From contig NZ_CANMFT010000003.1 in assembly GCF_947497285.1 (NCBI RefSeq), positions 62,001 to 126,000 on the forward strand: 64,000 nucleotides of DNA, in the 5' to 3' direction. Every line of letters starts with the position of its first letter. The first letter of the stretch is position 1. This stretch comes from an uncultured Aliiroseovarius sp. GTDB lineage: Bacteria; Pseudomonadota; Alphaproteobacteria; Rhodobacterales; Rhodobacteraceae. Below are positions 26,909-37,191 of this stretch, in pieces. Position numbers and translations under genes: made by a program. Below the pieces are notes generated by a model. It was not told where the DNA came from. It saw nothing but the letters and a program-made list of their open reading frames with translations, and did not search any database.

Positions 26909-26944
26909 AACGCCCTACCGTGAATTCGGTGGGGCGTTTTTCTT
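26909..26944. terminator. Intrinsic terminator after icd, possibly bidirectional
   Basis: AACGCCCTACCG (26909-26920) pairs with CGGTGGGGCGTT (26927-26938) around a 6-nt loop with one T-G wobble, followed by TTTTTCTTTCT. It sits between convergent icd and the ClpP-like membrane protein gene. Confidence 0.85.
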
Positions 26945-26962
26945 TCTCTGTCTGCGCAGAAA

Positions 26963-27823
26963 CTAGTCCCGCAAGACGCCAGAATTTCGCAATGTGGCGT
27001 GATCGGGAAACCAGATGGACGGGCTGGCAGTCTGGAACATACGCGTCAGGAAAGGCTCTGACGCGCCTTGGTTTCTGAAAAACTCTCGGTCGCGGTCCTG
27101 TTCAGCTTCGATGTCAAACCGAGGCAGTTGCGCCGCATCCTGCAGCGCGTAGCCGTGAAACCCAAGCCTTGCGCCCGCATCCGCCGACCGCCGATCCCCG
27201 GCCATAAACACCGTCGTGCATGAGGAAGCGCAGATTTGCGCCACATGTGTGGAAAGCCCTTTTTGCCTGATCAGGCCGGCCAGCCCACGTGCCTCGAATA
27301 TATTCCCGCCTTCGCTTTCCAAATGAACCGTGATTACGTCAGGCGTCACCTCCAGAAGCTCGCGAAGCTTCTTGGTCACGCCGTGCGTGATGGTTCCGCT
27401 AATCAGGATGGTGTTGCCATCATCCGAGACATTCAGCGCGTATTGTGCGGCACGGTATCGCTCCAGCTTGGCAAAATGGTGCTCTTCTTCTGGCGCGGGA
27501 TTTGCTGCCAAAACAAGACCCCACCACTGCGCAAACATGATAAAAACAGCAACGATCAAGGCGATCATCCCGCCCCAAAGCGGCAACTGTGACCCAGTGC
27601 CAGAAAGGTTGTGTTCGGCCGCCCTGAAATACCCCGTGGCTTGCCAGATGAAAATCAGCGCATCCAGAACAACGGCGACCAGAAAGATTGGCGCCGGCAA
27701 CGGTTGGGTCTGCGTCAGAATAACCAACGCAAAATAGACCAACAGCCGCAGCGCAACCCCATTCAGCCAAAACGACCGAGCCAAGGGATGTTCCCCGCGC
27801 CAATGAGATCTGATGTACGTCAT
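26963..27823 (-). CDS. Membrane protein with ClpP/SppA-like periplasmic domain
   Basis: The 286-residue product has three hydrophobic segments in the N-terminal half, at about 20-42, 45-65 and 82-105. A ClpP-crotonase-like domain follows: ITVHLESEGGNIFEARGLAGLI around 165 and QICASSCTTVFMAGD around 200, the expected serine nucleophile region, flanked by two cysteines. GFHGY near 228 is where the histidine is expected. This resembles the predicted periplasmic protein group COG3904. It may be a membrane-tethered serine protease, but activity is unproven. I start at 27823 (MTYIRSHWRGEH) rather than 27862. Confidence 0.72.
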   Translation of the reverse strand: MTYIRSHWRGEHPLARSFWLNGVALRLLVYFALVILTQTQPLPAPIFLVAVVLDALIFIWQATGYFRAAEHNLSGTGSQLPLWGGMIALIVAVFIMFAQWWGLVLAANPAPEEEHHFAKLERYRAAQYALNVSDDGNTILISGTITHGVTKKLRELLEVTPDVITVHLESEGGNIFEARGLAGLIRQKGLSTHVAQICASSCTTVFMAGDRRSADAGARLGFHGYALQDAAQLPRFDIEAEQDRDREFFRNQGASEPFLTRMFQTASPSIWFPDHATLRNSGVLRD

Positions 27824-27876
27824 GCGCCACGTTACGAGCGACGCATGACGTTGGTCAAACAAGAGCCTACGTCGCT

Positions 27877-30138
27877 TTAGTGTTCGCCCAGCCGCGCCGC
27901 TGCCAGAACGGCCATGTTCAGAATGTCATTCGCGGTCGAATTCGTCGAACAGATCTGAATTGGCTGGTTGATCCCGGACAGGATCGGCCCGATCACCGTC
28001 GCTCCTGCCAGTTCCTGCATCAACTTCACCGAGATCGACGCAGAATGCCGCGCCGGCACCACCAACACATTGGCCGGAGCGGACAAGCGGCAGAACGGAT
28101 ACTGCGCCATAACGTCGGCGTTCAGGGCAACATCGGCCGTCATTTCACCGTCAAATTCGAAATCGACGCCCCGTGCTTCCAGGATCTCAGGCGCCTCGTG
28201 CATTTTCTCGGCGCGCTCTGACACCGGATAGCCAAAGGTCGAAAAGCTGACAAAGGCGACCCGGGGTTCAAGCCCCAACCCGCGTGCGACCGTCGCCGCG
28301 CGCTCGGCGATGTTTGCCAGATCCTCGCTGTCGGGCCATTCATGCACCAAGGTATCGGCGATCAGAACAATCCGGCCACGATGCAGCACCGCCGTGACGC
28401 CAACCGCCCCATCGCAGGCCCGCGCGTCGAAAACGTGATTGATCCGATCAAGCACATAGGCCGATTTGCGTGTCGCACCGGTGATCAGCCCGTCGCCATG
28501 CCCATGCGCCAGCATAAGGGAGGAAAACACATGCCGATCACGGGCCGCCAGCCGGTGAATATCGTGACGGTCGAACCCTTTTCGCTGCAACCGCTCATAC
28601 AGGAAGTCTTTATAGACGGGCATGAATTCGGTGTTGCCCGCATTGACCACGCGCAGTTCACGAACGGCATCCTCTAGCCCTTCGGCAACAAGCTTGGCTT
28701 TGACATCCTCTTCACGGCCAACGACCAAGGCCCGCCCGTAGCCGTCACGCTGATATTGCACAGCCGCACGCAGAACCTGCGGCGTATCGCCTTCGGCAAA
28801 GACCATCGTCGCCTGGTTTTTCCGCGCCCGCGCCGTGATCCCCCGCAGGATTGAGGCCGTCGGGTCCATCCGCGCTTTCAACGACATCTCGTAGCCATCC
28901 ATGTCAATGATGGGTCGGCGGGCTACCCCAGTGTCCATGCCAGCCCGCGCCACGGCGGGCGGAATGCGGTAAATCAGCCGCGGATCGAATGGCGTGGGAA
29001 TGATATAGTCCCGACCGAATGTCAGCTTTTTGCCGTAGGCAACCGCCACTTCGTCTGGCACATCTTCGCGCGCCAGCTCTGCCAAGGCACGGGCGCAGGC
29101 CAGCTTCATCTCGTCATTGATGGCGCGCGCGTTGATGTCCAGCGCGCCGCGAAACAGGTAGGGAAAGCCCAGCACATTATTGACCTGGTTTGGATAGTCC
29201 GACCGGCCCGTGGCGACGATCGCGTCATTGCGCACTTCGTGGGCTTCTTCGGGGGTGATCTCGGGGTCGGGGTTCGCCATGGCGAAAATGACAGGATTAT
29301 CTGCCATCGAAGCCACCATGTCTTGCGTCACGGCCCCCTTCACGGACACGCCAAGGAAAACATCCGCGCCCTGCATCGCCTCTTCCAAGGTGCGCAACTC
29401 GGTGTTGGCGGCGTGGGCAGATTTCCACTGGTTCATGCCGTCTTTGCGGCCCTGATAGATGACGCCTTTGGTGTCACAAACGATGCAATTGTCGTGCTTT
29501 GCACCCATCGTCTTGATCAGCTCGATACACGCAATCCCCGCTGCGCCCGCGCCGTTCAGGACGATGCGGCAGTCTTCAATTTTCTTGCCAGACAGGTGCA
29601 GAGCATTCATCAAGCCCGCCGCGCAGATCACCGCCGTTCCATGCTGGTCGTCATGGAAAACCGGGATGTCCATTTCTTCCTTGAGCCGCTGCTCGATGAT
29701 AAAGCATTCCGGCGCCTTGATATCTTCAAGATTGATGCCGCCAAAGGTCGGTCCCATCAGCTTTACGGCGTTGATGAATGCGTCTGGATCTTCGGTGTCC
29801 AGTTCGATATCGATCGAGTTCACGTCCGCAAAGCGCTTGAACAGAACGGCCTTGCCTTCCATGACAGGTTTCGACGCAAGCGCACCAAGATTGCCCAGCC
29901 CCAAAACCGCCGTGCCGTTCGAAATCACGGCCACAAGATTGCCCTTGGTGGTGTAGTCATAAGCGGTCTGAGGATCAGCCGCGATAGCCTCGCAGGGCAC
30001 CGCAACACCGGGGCTATAGGCCAGCGACAAATCACGCTGTGTTGTCATCGCAACCGATGCCGTAATTTCAAACTTTCCCGGCGACGGGTTCAAGTGATAG
30101 GCAAGTGCCTCTTCTGAGGTAATCTTGGCTTTGGGCAT
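27877..30138 (-). CDS. maeB: NADP-dependent malic enzyme with phosphotransacetylase-like domain
   Basis: The 753-residue fusion decarboxylates malate to pyruvate. Residues 1-430 are the malic enzyme: YSPGVAVPCEAI near 40, GLGNLGALASKPVMEGKAVLFK near 80-100 with the catalytic lysine, DDQHGTAV near 143, and the NAD(P) motif NGAGAAGIAC near 175. Residues ~430-753 resemble phosphotransacetylase (ILRGITARARKN, GVTAVLHRGRI, NVLVVPARHSASISVKLMQ) and usually act in acetyl-CoA regulation, not catalysis. The gene is monocistronic, between the ClpP-like gene (53 bp downstream) and divergent galE. Confidence 0.95.
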   Translation of the reverse strand: MPKAKITSEEALAYHLNPSPGKFEITASVAMTTQRDLSLAYSPGVAVPCEAIAADPQTAYDYTTKGNLVAVISNGTAVLGLGNLGALASKPVMEGKAVLFKRFADVNSIDIELDTEDPDAFINAVKLMGPTFGGINLEDIKAPECFIIEQRLKEEMDIPVFHDDQHGTAVICAAGLMNALHLSGKKIEDCRIVLNGAGAAGIACIELIKTMGAKHDNCIVCDTKGVIYQGRKDGMNQWKSAHAANTELRTLEEAMQGADVFLGVSVKGAVTQDMVASMADNPVIFAMANPDPEITPEEAHEVRNDAIVATGRSDYPNQVNNVLGFPYLFRGALDINARAINDEMKLACARALAELAREDVPDEVAVAYGKKLTFGRDYIIPTPFDPRLIYRIPPAVARAGMDTGVARRPIIDMDGYEMSLKARMDPTASILRGITARARKNQATMVFAEGDTPQVLRAAVQYQRDGYGRALVVGREEDVKAKLVAEGLEDAVRELRVVNAGNTEFMPVYKDFLYERLQRKGFDRHDIHRLAARDRHVFSSLMLAHGHGDGLITGATRKSAYVLDRINHVFDARACDGAVGVTAVLHRGRIVLIADTLVHEWPDSEDLANIAERAATVARGLGLEPRVAFVSFSTFGYPVSERAEKMHEAPEILEARGVDFEFDGEMTADVALNADVMAQYPFCRLSAPANVLVVPARHSASISVKLMQELAGATVIGPILSGINQPIQICSTNSTANDILNMAVLAAARLGEH

Positions 30139-30390
30139 CGTCTTGGCCTTCTTCTACGCTTCTGTGCAGGCCAACCCATACAGGGGCAGAAACTGGGCCT
30201 CAACCGCTATTGACGCAGCTTTGTGTCTTTTTTCGACGGTTTTTTGTAATTCTGTGACCTTCGTGCGCTAGTTTCTTGCAATTTTCGGAATGATCGACCT
30301 TTAGGCGGCACCCTTTTGGCGCGATATCATTCTGGCGTGCCTTTTCGGTCAAGACGCCCTATATCTCGACCCGTAAGCAGGAGGTCACAC

Positions 30391-31401
30391 GTGGCGCAGA
30401 AAATCCTTTTGACCGGAGGCGCGGGCTTTATTGGCTCTCACACTTATGTCGAGCTTTGCAATGCGGGTTACGAGGTGGTCATTCTTGACAACTTCTCAAA
30501 CGCCCAGCGCGATGTGACCGACCGACTGGAGGTTATCAGCGGCGCAGCAGTAACCTGTATCGAAGGCGATGTGCTGGACGCGGATTGCCTTGATCGCATC
30601 TTTTCAGACCATCAGATCAACGCCGTGATTCACTTCGCTGCGCTGAAGGCTGTGGGCGAAAGCACCGAGAAGCCGCTCGACTATCTGACCACCAACATCT
30701 CGGGTCTTTATACGCTTTTGGGGGCCATGCAGCGCGCTGGCGTATTCACTCTGGTCTTTTCTTCTTCGGCCACCGTTTACGGTCAGCCCGACCAGCTTCC
30801 GGTGCCTGAAACCGCGCCGCGCAGCTTCAACAGCCCCTATGGCTATACCAAGCTGGTGTGTGAGCAGTCGCTGGAACAAATCGCTGACTCAGATGATCGC
30901 TGGACCTTCGGCATCCTGCGCTATTTCAACCCGGCGGGCGCCCATCCCACAGGGCTGATCGGGGAAGATCCCAACGATATTCCAAACAATCTGATGCCCT
31001 ATATCGCGAAGGTCGCTACTGGCGAGCTTGAGACGTTGTCGATCTTTGGTGCGGACTATGACACGCCCGACGGAACCGGTGTGCGCGACTATATCCATGT
31101 GATGGACCTTGCGCGTGGGCATGTGCAGTCTGTCGAAACGCTTCTGAATACCGGTGAAAGCCATACGGTGAACCTTGGCACTGGCACCGGCTATTCGGTT
31201 CTGGACATGCTGAAAGCCTATGAGCGTGCAGCCGGCCATACTTTGGCCTATGAAATTGCGCCGCGCCGCGCAGGAGATATCGCCTGTGTTTACGGTGACC
31301 CGAAGTTGGCGCGGGATTTGTTGGGTTTCAAGGCCAAGCTTGGCCTTGACGATATGTGTGCGTCTAGCTGGAATTGGGTCTCGCGGCGCAAAAACACCTG
31401 A
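30391..31401 (+). CDS. galE: UDP-glucose 4-epimerase GalE
   Basis: The 336-residue extended SDR enzyme interconverts UDP-glucose and UDP-galactose for surface polysaccharides. The NAD-binding motif is TGGAGFIGSHT (residues 8-18), the catalytic serine/threonine is in VFSSSATVYG near 122, and YxxxK is SPYGYTKL near 150. I chose GTG at 30391, which has AGGAGGT at 30379-30385; the ATG at 30316 would add 25 residues before the Rossmann fold. It is followed after 63 bp by mutS, which may be co-transcribed. Confidence 0.93.
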   Translation: MAQKILLTGGAGFIGSHTYVELCNAGYEVVILDNFSNAQRDVTDRLEVISGAAVTCIEGDVLDADCLDRIFSDHQINAVIHFAALKAVGESTEKPLDYLTTNISGLYTLLGAMQRAGVFTLVFSSSATVYGQPDQLPVPETAPRSFNSPYGYTKLVCEQSLEQIADSDDRWTFGILRYFNPAGAHPTGLIGEDPNDIPNNLMPYIAKVATGELETLSIFGADYDTPDGTGVRDYIHVMDLARGHVQSVETLLNTGESHTVNLGTGTGYSVLDMLKAYERAAGHTLAYEIAPRRAGDIACVYGDPKLARDLLGFKAKLGLDDMCASSWNWVSRRKNT

Positions 31402-31464
31402 CCCCCCTTTCGCCCAAATGGCAGAGGTCATAGTCTTGCGCAAACCGCAAGACCGGGGGCCAGG

Positions 31465-34116
31465 GTGAGCGAAAAGACAGCCAAGATCACGCCGATGATG
31501 GCGCAGTTCCTTGACCTCAAGGAAAACTACCCTGACGCGCTGTTGTTTTATCGCATGGGCGATTTTTACGAGCTGTTCTTTGATGATGCTGTCGCCGCAG
31601 CAGCCGCGCTTGATATCGCGCTAACCAAGCGCGGCAAGCATCTGGGCGAAGACATCCCGATGTGCGGCGTGCCGGTTCACGCGGCCGAAGGTTACCTGCT
31701 GGCGCTGATCCGCAAGGGGTTCCGCGTTGCCGTCTGCGAGCAGATGGAGGATCCCGCCGAAGCCAAGAAGCGTGGGTCGAAATCAGTGGTGAAGCGCGAC
31801 GTTGTGCGGCTTGTCACACCCGGCACGCTGACCGAAGAAAGCCTTCTGGATGCGCGGCGCCACAACTTTCTGGCCGCCTACAATGAAATACGCGACGACG
31901 CTGCTTTGGCATGGGTTGATATCTCGACCGGCGCGATCCGCGTTATGCCCTGTGCGCGCCACCGCCTGTCACCCGAACTGGCCCGACTTGCCCCTCGCGA
32001 ATTGATCATTTGTGACACGATCGAAGCCGAATTGGCCGATTTAGTGACTGAATCAAGTGCATCTGCGACCCCTCTTTCGCGGGCTGCGTTTGACAGCACA
32101 AGTGCGGAAAAGCGGTTGCTTGACCTCTATAACATCGGCTCGCTTGAGGCGTTCGGCGCGTTTTCGCGGGCCGAGGTTGGTGCCTTGGGGGCGATCGTCG
32201 AATACCTCGACATCACACAAAAGGGCAAACTGCCTCTGCTGCAATCGCCACAACGCGAAACCGCGCAAGGCACGATGCAGATCGACGCAGCGACTCGCCG
32301 CAACCTTGAACTGACGCACAGCTTGTCAGGCGGTCGCGAAGGATCACTTTTGGCCGCAATAGATCACACCATCACCGCGGGTGGCGGTCGTTTGTTGGAG
32401 CGTCGGCTGTCCAGCCCATCGCGCAATCTGACCGAGATCCATGCACGCCTGTCTGCTGTGACGTTCCTGAAAGACGAGCGTCGGCTGGCCGAAGACTTGC
32501 GCACCGCCCTGCGCAACGCGCCAGACATGGACCGCGCACTGTCCCGACTGGGATTGGATCGCGGTGGGCCGCGCGATTTGGCCGCCATCCGCAGCGCGAT
32601 CGCCGCCGCATCAGACATTCACGCCACGCTGTCCGGTCTTGATTTGCCCGAAACGCTTGCAAAAGCGACAGAGGCTTTGGTCGGGCATGACGATCTGTCT
32701 CGTCTGCTCGAAGACGCCCTGATTGCTGAACCCCCGCTTCTGGCGCGCGACGGCGGCTTTATCGCGCCCGGCTATGATCAAGACCTGGACGAAGCACGCC
32801 AATTGCGGGACGAAGGTCGCAGTGTCATCGCAAAGATGCAATCGCAATACGCGGAACACACCGGTATCGGGTCGCTGAAGATCAAGCACAACAACGTGCT
32901 TGGTTACTTCATCGAAACAACATCGACCCATGCCCAGAAAATGCTGGGGCCGCCACTGTCTGAGCAATATATTCATCGCCAAACAACCGCCAACGCCGTG
33001 CGCTTCACGACCGTCGCACTTGGCGATATGGAAACCAAAATCCTGAATGCGCGCAACCGGTCGCTTGAGATCGAAAAAGGTCTCTATTCCACCTTGGTTG
33101 AAGCAATTCTTGACCGCGCTGCCGCCCTTGCCCAAACCGCGCGCGCCCTGGCCGAGATCGACGTGGCCGCAGGTTTTTCAGACCTGGCCCGCGTTGAAAA
33201 CTGGTGCAAACCTCTTGTTGATGACAGCCGCATCCTTGACATCAAAGGCGGCAGGCACCCCGTTGTCGAAGCCGCCTTGCGAAAGACCGGCGAGCCGTTC
33301 ATCGCCAATGATTGCGACCTTGCCGATGGCACCAAAGGGGCTGATGTCTGGCTTTTGACCGGGCCAAACATGGCGGGTAAGTCAACGTTTCTGCGCCAGA
33401 ACGCCCTGATCGCTCTGCTGGCGCAAGCGGGAAGCTATGTCCCCGCAACATCCGCCCATATTGGCCTTGTCTCACAGCTTTTCAGTCGCGTTGGGGCGTC
33501 GGATGATCTGGCGCGTGGCCGCTCCACCTTCATGGTGGAAATGGTCGAAACGGCAGCCATTCTGAATCAGGCTGACGACCGGGCACTTGTCATTCTGGAT
33601 GAAATCGGGCGTGGCACGGCGACCTATGACGGCCTGTCCATCGCGTGGGCGACACTTGAACATCTGCACGACGTCAACCGAAGCCGCGCGTTGTTCGCGA
33701 CCCACTATCACGAAATGACGCAACTGGCGGACAAGCTGGACGGGGTTGAAAACGCGACCATCGCGGTCAAGGAGTGGGAAGGCGATGTCATCTTCCTGCA
33801 CGAAGTGCGCAAAGGCGCGGCAGATCGGTCCTATGGGGTGCAAGTCGCCAAGCTTGCCGGGCTACCCGGAAGCGTGATCGAACGTGCAAACCTTGTTCTG
33901 GCGGCGCTTGAAAAAGGCGAGCGCGAAGGCAGCGGGCAAAAGGCCGTGATCGACGACTTGCCGCTTTTCTCGGCTGTTCCCGCGACCGCGCCGGTTAGCC
34001 AAAGCGGCCCTTCGGATCTGGAGCTTGCCCTGCGTGATATCCACCCCGACGATTTGCGACCCATCGAGGCGTTAAACCTTCTTTACGAGCTGAAAGAGCT
34101 GATGGGCGAAGGCTAG
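31465..34116 (+). CDS. mutS: DNA mismatch repair protein MutS
   Basis: The 883-residue MutS1 protein recognises mispairs and recruits MutL. The mismatch-binding Phe-x-Glu is GDFYELF with F34 and E36. The core domain contains LGYFIETT near 480. The ATPase has Walker [11 protein letters not shown] near 632, Walker [11 protein letters not shown] near 710 with the signature [14 protein letters not shown] before it, and ATHYHEM near 750. The start is GTG at 31465. mutL is not in the window. It converges on grpE with a weak hairpin between. Confidence 0.96.
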   Translation: MSEKTAKITPMMAQFLDLKENYPDALLFYRMGDFYELFFDDAVAAAAALDIALTKRGKHLGEDIPMCGVPVHAAEGYLLALIRKGFRVAVCEQMEDPAEAKKRGSKSVVKRDVVRLVTPGTLTEESLLDARRHNFLAAYNEIRDDAALAWVDISTGAIRVMPCARHRLSPELARLAPRELIICDTIEAELADLVTESSASATPLSRAAFDSTSAEKRLLDLYNIGSLEAFGAFSRAEVGALGAIVEYLDITQKGKLPLLQSPQRETAQGTMQIDAATRRNLELTHSLSGGREGSLLAAIDHTITAGGGRLLERRLSSPSRNLTEIHARLSAVTFLKDERRLAEDLRTALRNAPDMDRALSRLGLDRGGPRDLAAIRSAIAAASDIHATLSGLDLPETLAKATEALVGHDDLSRLLEDALIAEPPLLARDGGFIAPGYDQDLDEARQLRDEGRSVIAKMQSQYAEHTGIGSLKIKHNNVLGYFIETTSTHAQKMLGPPLSEQYIHRQTTANAVRFTTVALGDMETKILNARNRSLEIEKGLYSTLVEAILDRAAALAQTARALAEIDVAAGFSDLARVENWCKPLVDDSRILDIKGGRHPVVEAALRKTGEPFIANDCDLADGTKGADVWLLTGPNMAGKSTFLRQNALIALLAQAGSYVPATSAHIGLVSQLFSRVGASDDLARGRSTFMVEMVETAAILNQADDRALVILDEIGRGTATYDGLSIAWATLEHLHDVNRSRALFATHYHEMTQLADKLDGVENATIAVKEWEGDVIFLHEVRKGAADRSYGVQVAKLAGLPGSVIERANLVLAALEKGEREGSGQKAVIDDLPLFSAVPATAPVSQSGPSDLELALRDIHPDDLRPIEALNLLYELKELMGEG

Positions 34117-34142
34117 AACGCCCCCGCAAATGCAAGGGCGTT
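34117..34142. terminator. Possible terminator hairpin between convergent mutS and grpE
   Basis: AACGCCC (34117-34123) pairs with GGGCGTT (34136-34142) around a 12-nt loop. No long T run follows on either strand, so termination would be weak or Rho-assisted. Confidence 0.45.
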
Positions 34143-34161
34143 CAAAGGTGCGATTGCCCGT

Positions 34162-34725
34162 TTAGGCGGGCGTGGACGACACGCCAACCTGCGCGGGGCG
34201 CAAAAGGCGGTCATGTAGCATGAACCCTTCTGCCATGACCTGAATGATGTCGCCCGCTTTGCTACCGGGAACCGGGGCTTCGAACATCGCCTCGTGGATT
34301 TCAGGGTCGAATTTATCACCCTCTTTCGGGGACACGAGCCGCATTCCATGCTTCTCAAAGATGTTCAGAAGCGACCGCATCGTCAGCTCGACACCCTCAA
34401 CCAAGGCTTTTGCGCCGTCGCCAGCATCGCCGGCAGCTTCCAGCGCGCGCTTCATGTTGTCATAAACCGGCAGCATATCGCGCGCCAGTTTCGACCCGCC
34501 ATATTGCTCAGCTTCGCGGCGATCACGCTCACCACGCTTGCGGGTATTCTCCGCATCAGCCAGTGCACGCATGAAGCGGTCCTTGAATTCGTCCCGTTCG
34601 GCGCGCAGGGCGTCCATCTCTTCGGCTGGATCGACTTCGGTCAGGTCAATCTCGACCTCCTCGGTCATCAGCTCTTCGATTGCCGTTTCCATGTTTTCAA
34701 CTGCGTTGTCTTTCGCGTCAGCCAT
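34162..34725 (-). CDS. grpE: Nucleotide exchange factor GrpE
   Basis: The 187-residue DnaK co-chaperone promotes ADP release from DnaK. An acidic N-terminus is followed by the long helix ALRAERDEFKDRFMRALADA with ENTRKR (about 38-65), the family hallmark. The C-terminal beta domain includes MRLVSPKEGDKFDPEIHEAM, then GDIIQVMAEGFMLHDRLLRPA. It is 10 bp downstream of hrcA and surely in the same operon. dnaK and dnaJ are not in the window. Confidence 0.95.
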   Translation of the reverse strand: MADAKDNAVENMETAIEELMTEEVEIDLTEVDPAEEMDALRAERDEFKDRFMRALADAENTRKRGERDRREAEQYGGSKLARDMLPVYDNMKRALEAAGDAGDGAKALVEGVELTMRSLLNIFEKHGMRLVSPKEGDKFDPEIHEAMFEAPVPGSKAGDIIQVMAEGFMLHDRLLRPAQVGVSSTPA

Positions 34726-34735
34726 CTCTTCGCCT

Positions 34736-35800
34736 CTATTTCCGATCCGAGATCATCTTGCCGATCAATTGCGCGGTGTAGTCCACGATGGGGACAATCC
34801 GTCCATAGTTTAACCGTGTGGGCCCGATGACCCCTACCGCACCAATAATCTTTCGATCAGCGTTCATATAAGGTGAAACCACCAAAGAGGAACCCGAAAG
34901 TGAGAAAAGTTTGTTCTCTGACCCAATAAAAATGCGCACACCCTCGCCTTGATCGGCAAGTTCAAGGAATTCTGCGATGTCACGCTTGCGTTCGAGGTCG
35001 TCAAACAGCGTTTTTATCTTTTCAAGGTCGGCGGCTTCCGCATCTTCGGCCAACAGATTTGACCGGCCCCGCACAATCAGACGCTCATAAGGCTGGCCTT
35101 CGTTTTCCCAAAGCGCGGCACCGCTTTCCACAAGATCCTGCGCCAGGACATCGAGCTCCTGCCGCCGCCTCTTGATTTCACGTGTCACAATGGTCTGCAA
35201 TTCCGAGATCGTGCGCCCTTCGGCCAACGCATTCAGAAAATTCGCAGCCTCGCGCATTGACGATGGGGTCTGGCCAATCGGCGGCGTGAACACGCGGTTT
35301 TCCACATGCCCGTCGGCGAACACCAGCACCACCAGCGCCCGGTCAGCGCCAAGCGATACAAACTCGATATGTTTGATCGGGGCTTCGTGCTTTGGTGTCA
35401 GAACAAGACTGGCCCCAGCGGTAATGCCAGACAGCGCGGACCCGACCCGGTCCATCATCGTGTTGATATTGCTGTCGGACTTGCCAACCGTCTCATCGAT
35501 TTTCTGACGGTCCCCCTGATCCAGATTGGACACTTCCAAAAGCCCGTCGACAAACATCCGCAGACCAAGCTCGGTCGGGATGCGCCCGGCCGAGATATGC
35601 GGGCTGCCCAACAGCCCCATAAACTCCAAGTCCTGCATGACATTGCGAATGGTCGCCGCGCTTACCTTTTCGGTCAGGGCGCGGGTCAGCGTGCGTGACC
35701 CCACCGGCGCACCCGTGCTCAGGTAGCTTTCAACCACGCTTCGAAACACCTCGCGCGAACGGGCGTTCATATCGTTCATCAGATCTGGACGGTCTTCCAT
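34736..35800 (-). CDS. hrcA: Heat-inducible transcription repressor HrcA
   Basis: The 354-residue HrcA protein has an N-terminal winged helix-turn-helix ([20 protein letters not shown], then [19 protein letters not shown], about residues 12-60), a GAF-like domain and the C-terminal [20 protein letters not shown]-type signature near 325. HrcA represses chaperonin operons by binding CIRCE. I see no CIRCE inverted repeat (TTAGCACTC-N9-GAGTGCTAA) upstream of hrcA-grpE, so the targets must be elsewhere. I start at 35800 (MEDRPDL); the ATG at 35860 would overlap the control region of divergent rph. Confidence 0.93.
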   Translation of the reverse strand: MEDRPDLMNDMNARSREVFRSVVESYLSTGAPVGSRTLTRALTEKVSAATIRNVMQDLEFMGLLGSPHISAGRIPTELGLRMFVDGLLEVSNLDQGDRQKIDETVGKSDSNINTMMDRVGSALSGITAGASLVLTPKHEAPIKHIEFVSLGADRALVVLVFADGHVENRVFTPPIGQTPSSMREAANFLNALAEGRTISELQTIVTREIKRRRQELDVLAQDLVESGAALWENEGQPYERLIVRGRSNLLAEDAEAADLEKIKTLFDDLERKRDIAEFLELADQGEGVRIFIGSENKLFSLSGSSLVVSPYMNADRKIIGAVGVIGPTRLNYGRIVPIVDYTAQLIGKMISDRK

Positions 35801-35872
35801 GCGCAATCGCCTTGCCTTTTCGCCAGAGCCATGGGTATCACGCCTTTGAACATGAAACAAAGGGGGAAGCTC

Positions 35873-36583
35873 ATGCGCCCATCAGGTCGGAATCTAGATC
35901 AAATGCGCCCGGTTTCAATCGAGACCGGAGTCACAAAGCATGCCGAAGGTTCGTGCATGATTAAAATGGGTGACACGCATGTGCTGTGCACTGCCTCGCT
36001 TGAGGAACGCGTGCCGCCGTTTCTGCGCAATTCCGGCAAGGGCTGGGTGACCGCAGAATACGGTATGCTGCCCCGGTCCACCGGGTCGCGGATGCGTCGC
36101 GAAGCCGCAGCTGGTAAGCAGGGCGGGCGGACGGTCGAAATCCAACGCCTGATCGGTCGTTCACTGCGCGCCGGTGTTGATCTGGTTGGTCTTGGCGAAC
36201 GCCAAATCACCGTCGATTGCGATGTTATTCAGGCCGATGGCGGCACGCGCTGTGCGGCGATCACCGGTGGCTGGGTTGCGTTGCGTCTGGCCGTGAACAA
36301 GCTGCTGAAGGCGGGCGACATCACCACCAACCCGCTGGTTGATCCGGTGGCTGCTGTGTCATGCGGCATTTATGCAGGCCAGCCGGTGCTTGATCTGGAT
36401 TATCCCGAGGATAGCGAAGCTGGCGTTGACGGCAACTTCGTCCTTTGCGGTCCCAAACTGATCGAGGTGCAAATGTCCGCTGAAGGGTCGACCTTCACCC
36501 GCGACCAAATGAACGAGCTGATGAACCTTGCCGACAAAGGCGTGTCCGAGCTGGTCGCCGCTCAGTTAGAGGCAACGAGCTAA
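35873..36583 (+). CDS. rph: Ribonuclease PH
   Basis: The 236-residue phosphorolytic 3'-5' exonuclease trims tRNA precursors. Family signatures are [19 protein letters not shown] at the start, [19 protein letters not shown] (about 60-80), [20 protein letters not shown] (about 88) and [18 protein letters not shown] (about 118). I start at ATG 35873, preceded by AGGGGGA; the in-frame ATG at 35831 is too far upstream. The TAATG junction couples it to rdgB. Confidence 0.96.
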   Translation: MRPSGRNLDQMRPVSIETGVTKHAEGSCMIKMGDTHVLCTASLEERVPPFLRNSGKGWVTAEYGMLPRSTGSRMRREAAAGKQGGRTVEIQRLIGRSLRAGVDLVGLGERQITVDCDVIQADGGTRCAAITGGWVALRLAVNKLLKAGDITTNPLVDPVAAVSCGIYAGQPVLDLDYPEDSEAGVDGNFVLCGPKLIEVQMSAEGSTFTRDQMNELMNLADKGVSELVAAQLEATS

Positions 36584-37191
36584 TGCGCAAGTTCACGGGC
36601 AAGGAGCTTGTCATCGCGACCCATAATGACGGCAAGCTGCGCGAAATTTCCGCGTTGCTAGAGCCTTTTGGCGTCAAAGTGACATCGGCGGGGGCTCTTG
36701 GTTTGGATGAGCCTGAGGAAACCGAAGACACCTTCGTCGGCAATGCCCGGATCAAGGCGCACTTTGCCGCAAAGGCCTCTGGCCTGCCCGCGCTGTCCGA
36801 CGACAGCGGCATCATGGTCGATGCGCTGGACGGCGCTCCAGGCGTTTACACCGCAGATTGGGCCGAAACGCCCAATGGTCGTGATTTTCCGATGGCGATG
36901 GAAAAAACATGGGCGCTTCTGGAAGAAAAGAACGCGCCACACCCGCGCTTGGCCAAGTTTTGTGCCACGCTGTGCCTGGCTTGGCCCGATGGGCATGACG
37001 AGGTATTCGAAGGCAGTGTTGATGGGCACCTGACATGGCCCATGCGCGGCGATCTTGGGTTCGGATATGACCCCATTTTCGTGCCAAACGGTCACGACAT
37101 CACCTTTGGTGAAATGGACCCGGCCGAGAAACATCAGATGAGCCACCGCGCCGACGCGTTCGCCAAACTTGTGCGTGGCGCATTTGCTTGA
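36583..37191 (+). CDS. rdgB: RdgB/HAM1 XTP/dITP pyrophosphatase
   Basis: The 202-residue protein removes non-canonical purine nucleotides (dITP, XTP) from the pool. It has the N-terminal [32 protein letters not shown] near 47, [19 protein letters not shown] near 73 with the catalytic aspartate, and [15 protein letters not shown] near 160. The start codon shares an A with the rph stop (TAATG). hemW overlaps the 3' end. Confidence 0.95.
   Translation: MRKFTGKELVIATHNDGKLREISALLEPFGVKVTSAGALGLDEPEETEDTFVGNARIKAHFAAKASGLPALSDDSGIMVDALDGAPGVYTADWAETPNGRDFPMAMEKTWALLEEKNAPHPRLAKFCATLCLAWPDGHDEVFEGSVDGHLTWPMRGDLGFGYDPIFVPNGHDITFGEMDPAEKHQMSHRADAFAKLVRGAFA

Noticed and set aside
29239-30117. 292-codon plus-strand frame opposite malic enzyme
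   Set aside because: It is antisense to a strongly conserved gene, with no domain and unusual His and Arg content.
35174-35189. Third parS-like site inside hrcA
   Set aside because: The sequence around CACGTG matches the parS consensus at only 12 of 16 positions and is not a palindrome, so ParB binding is unlikely.
35801-35872. CIRCE element before hrcA
   Set aside because: No TTAGCACTC...GAGTGCTAA-like repeat is present in the short gap.
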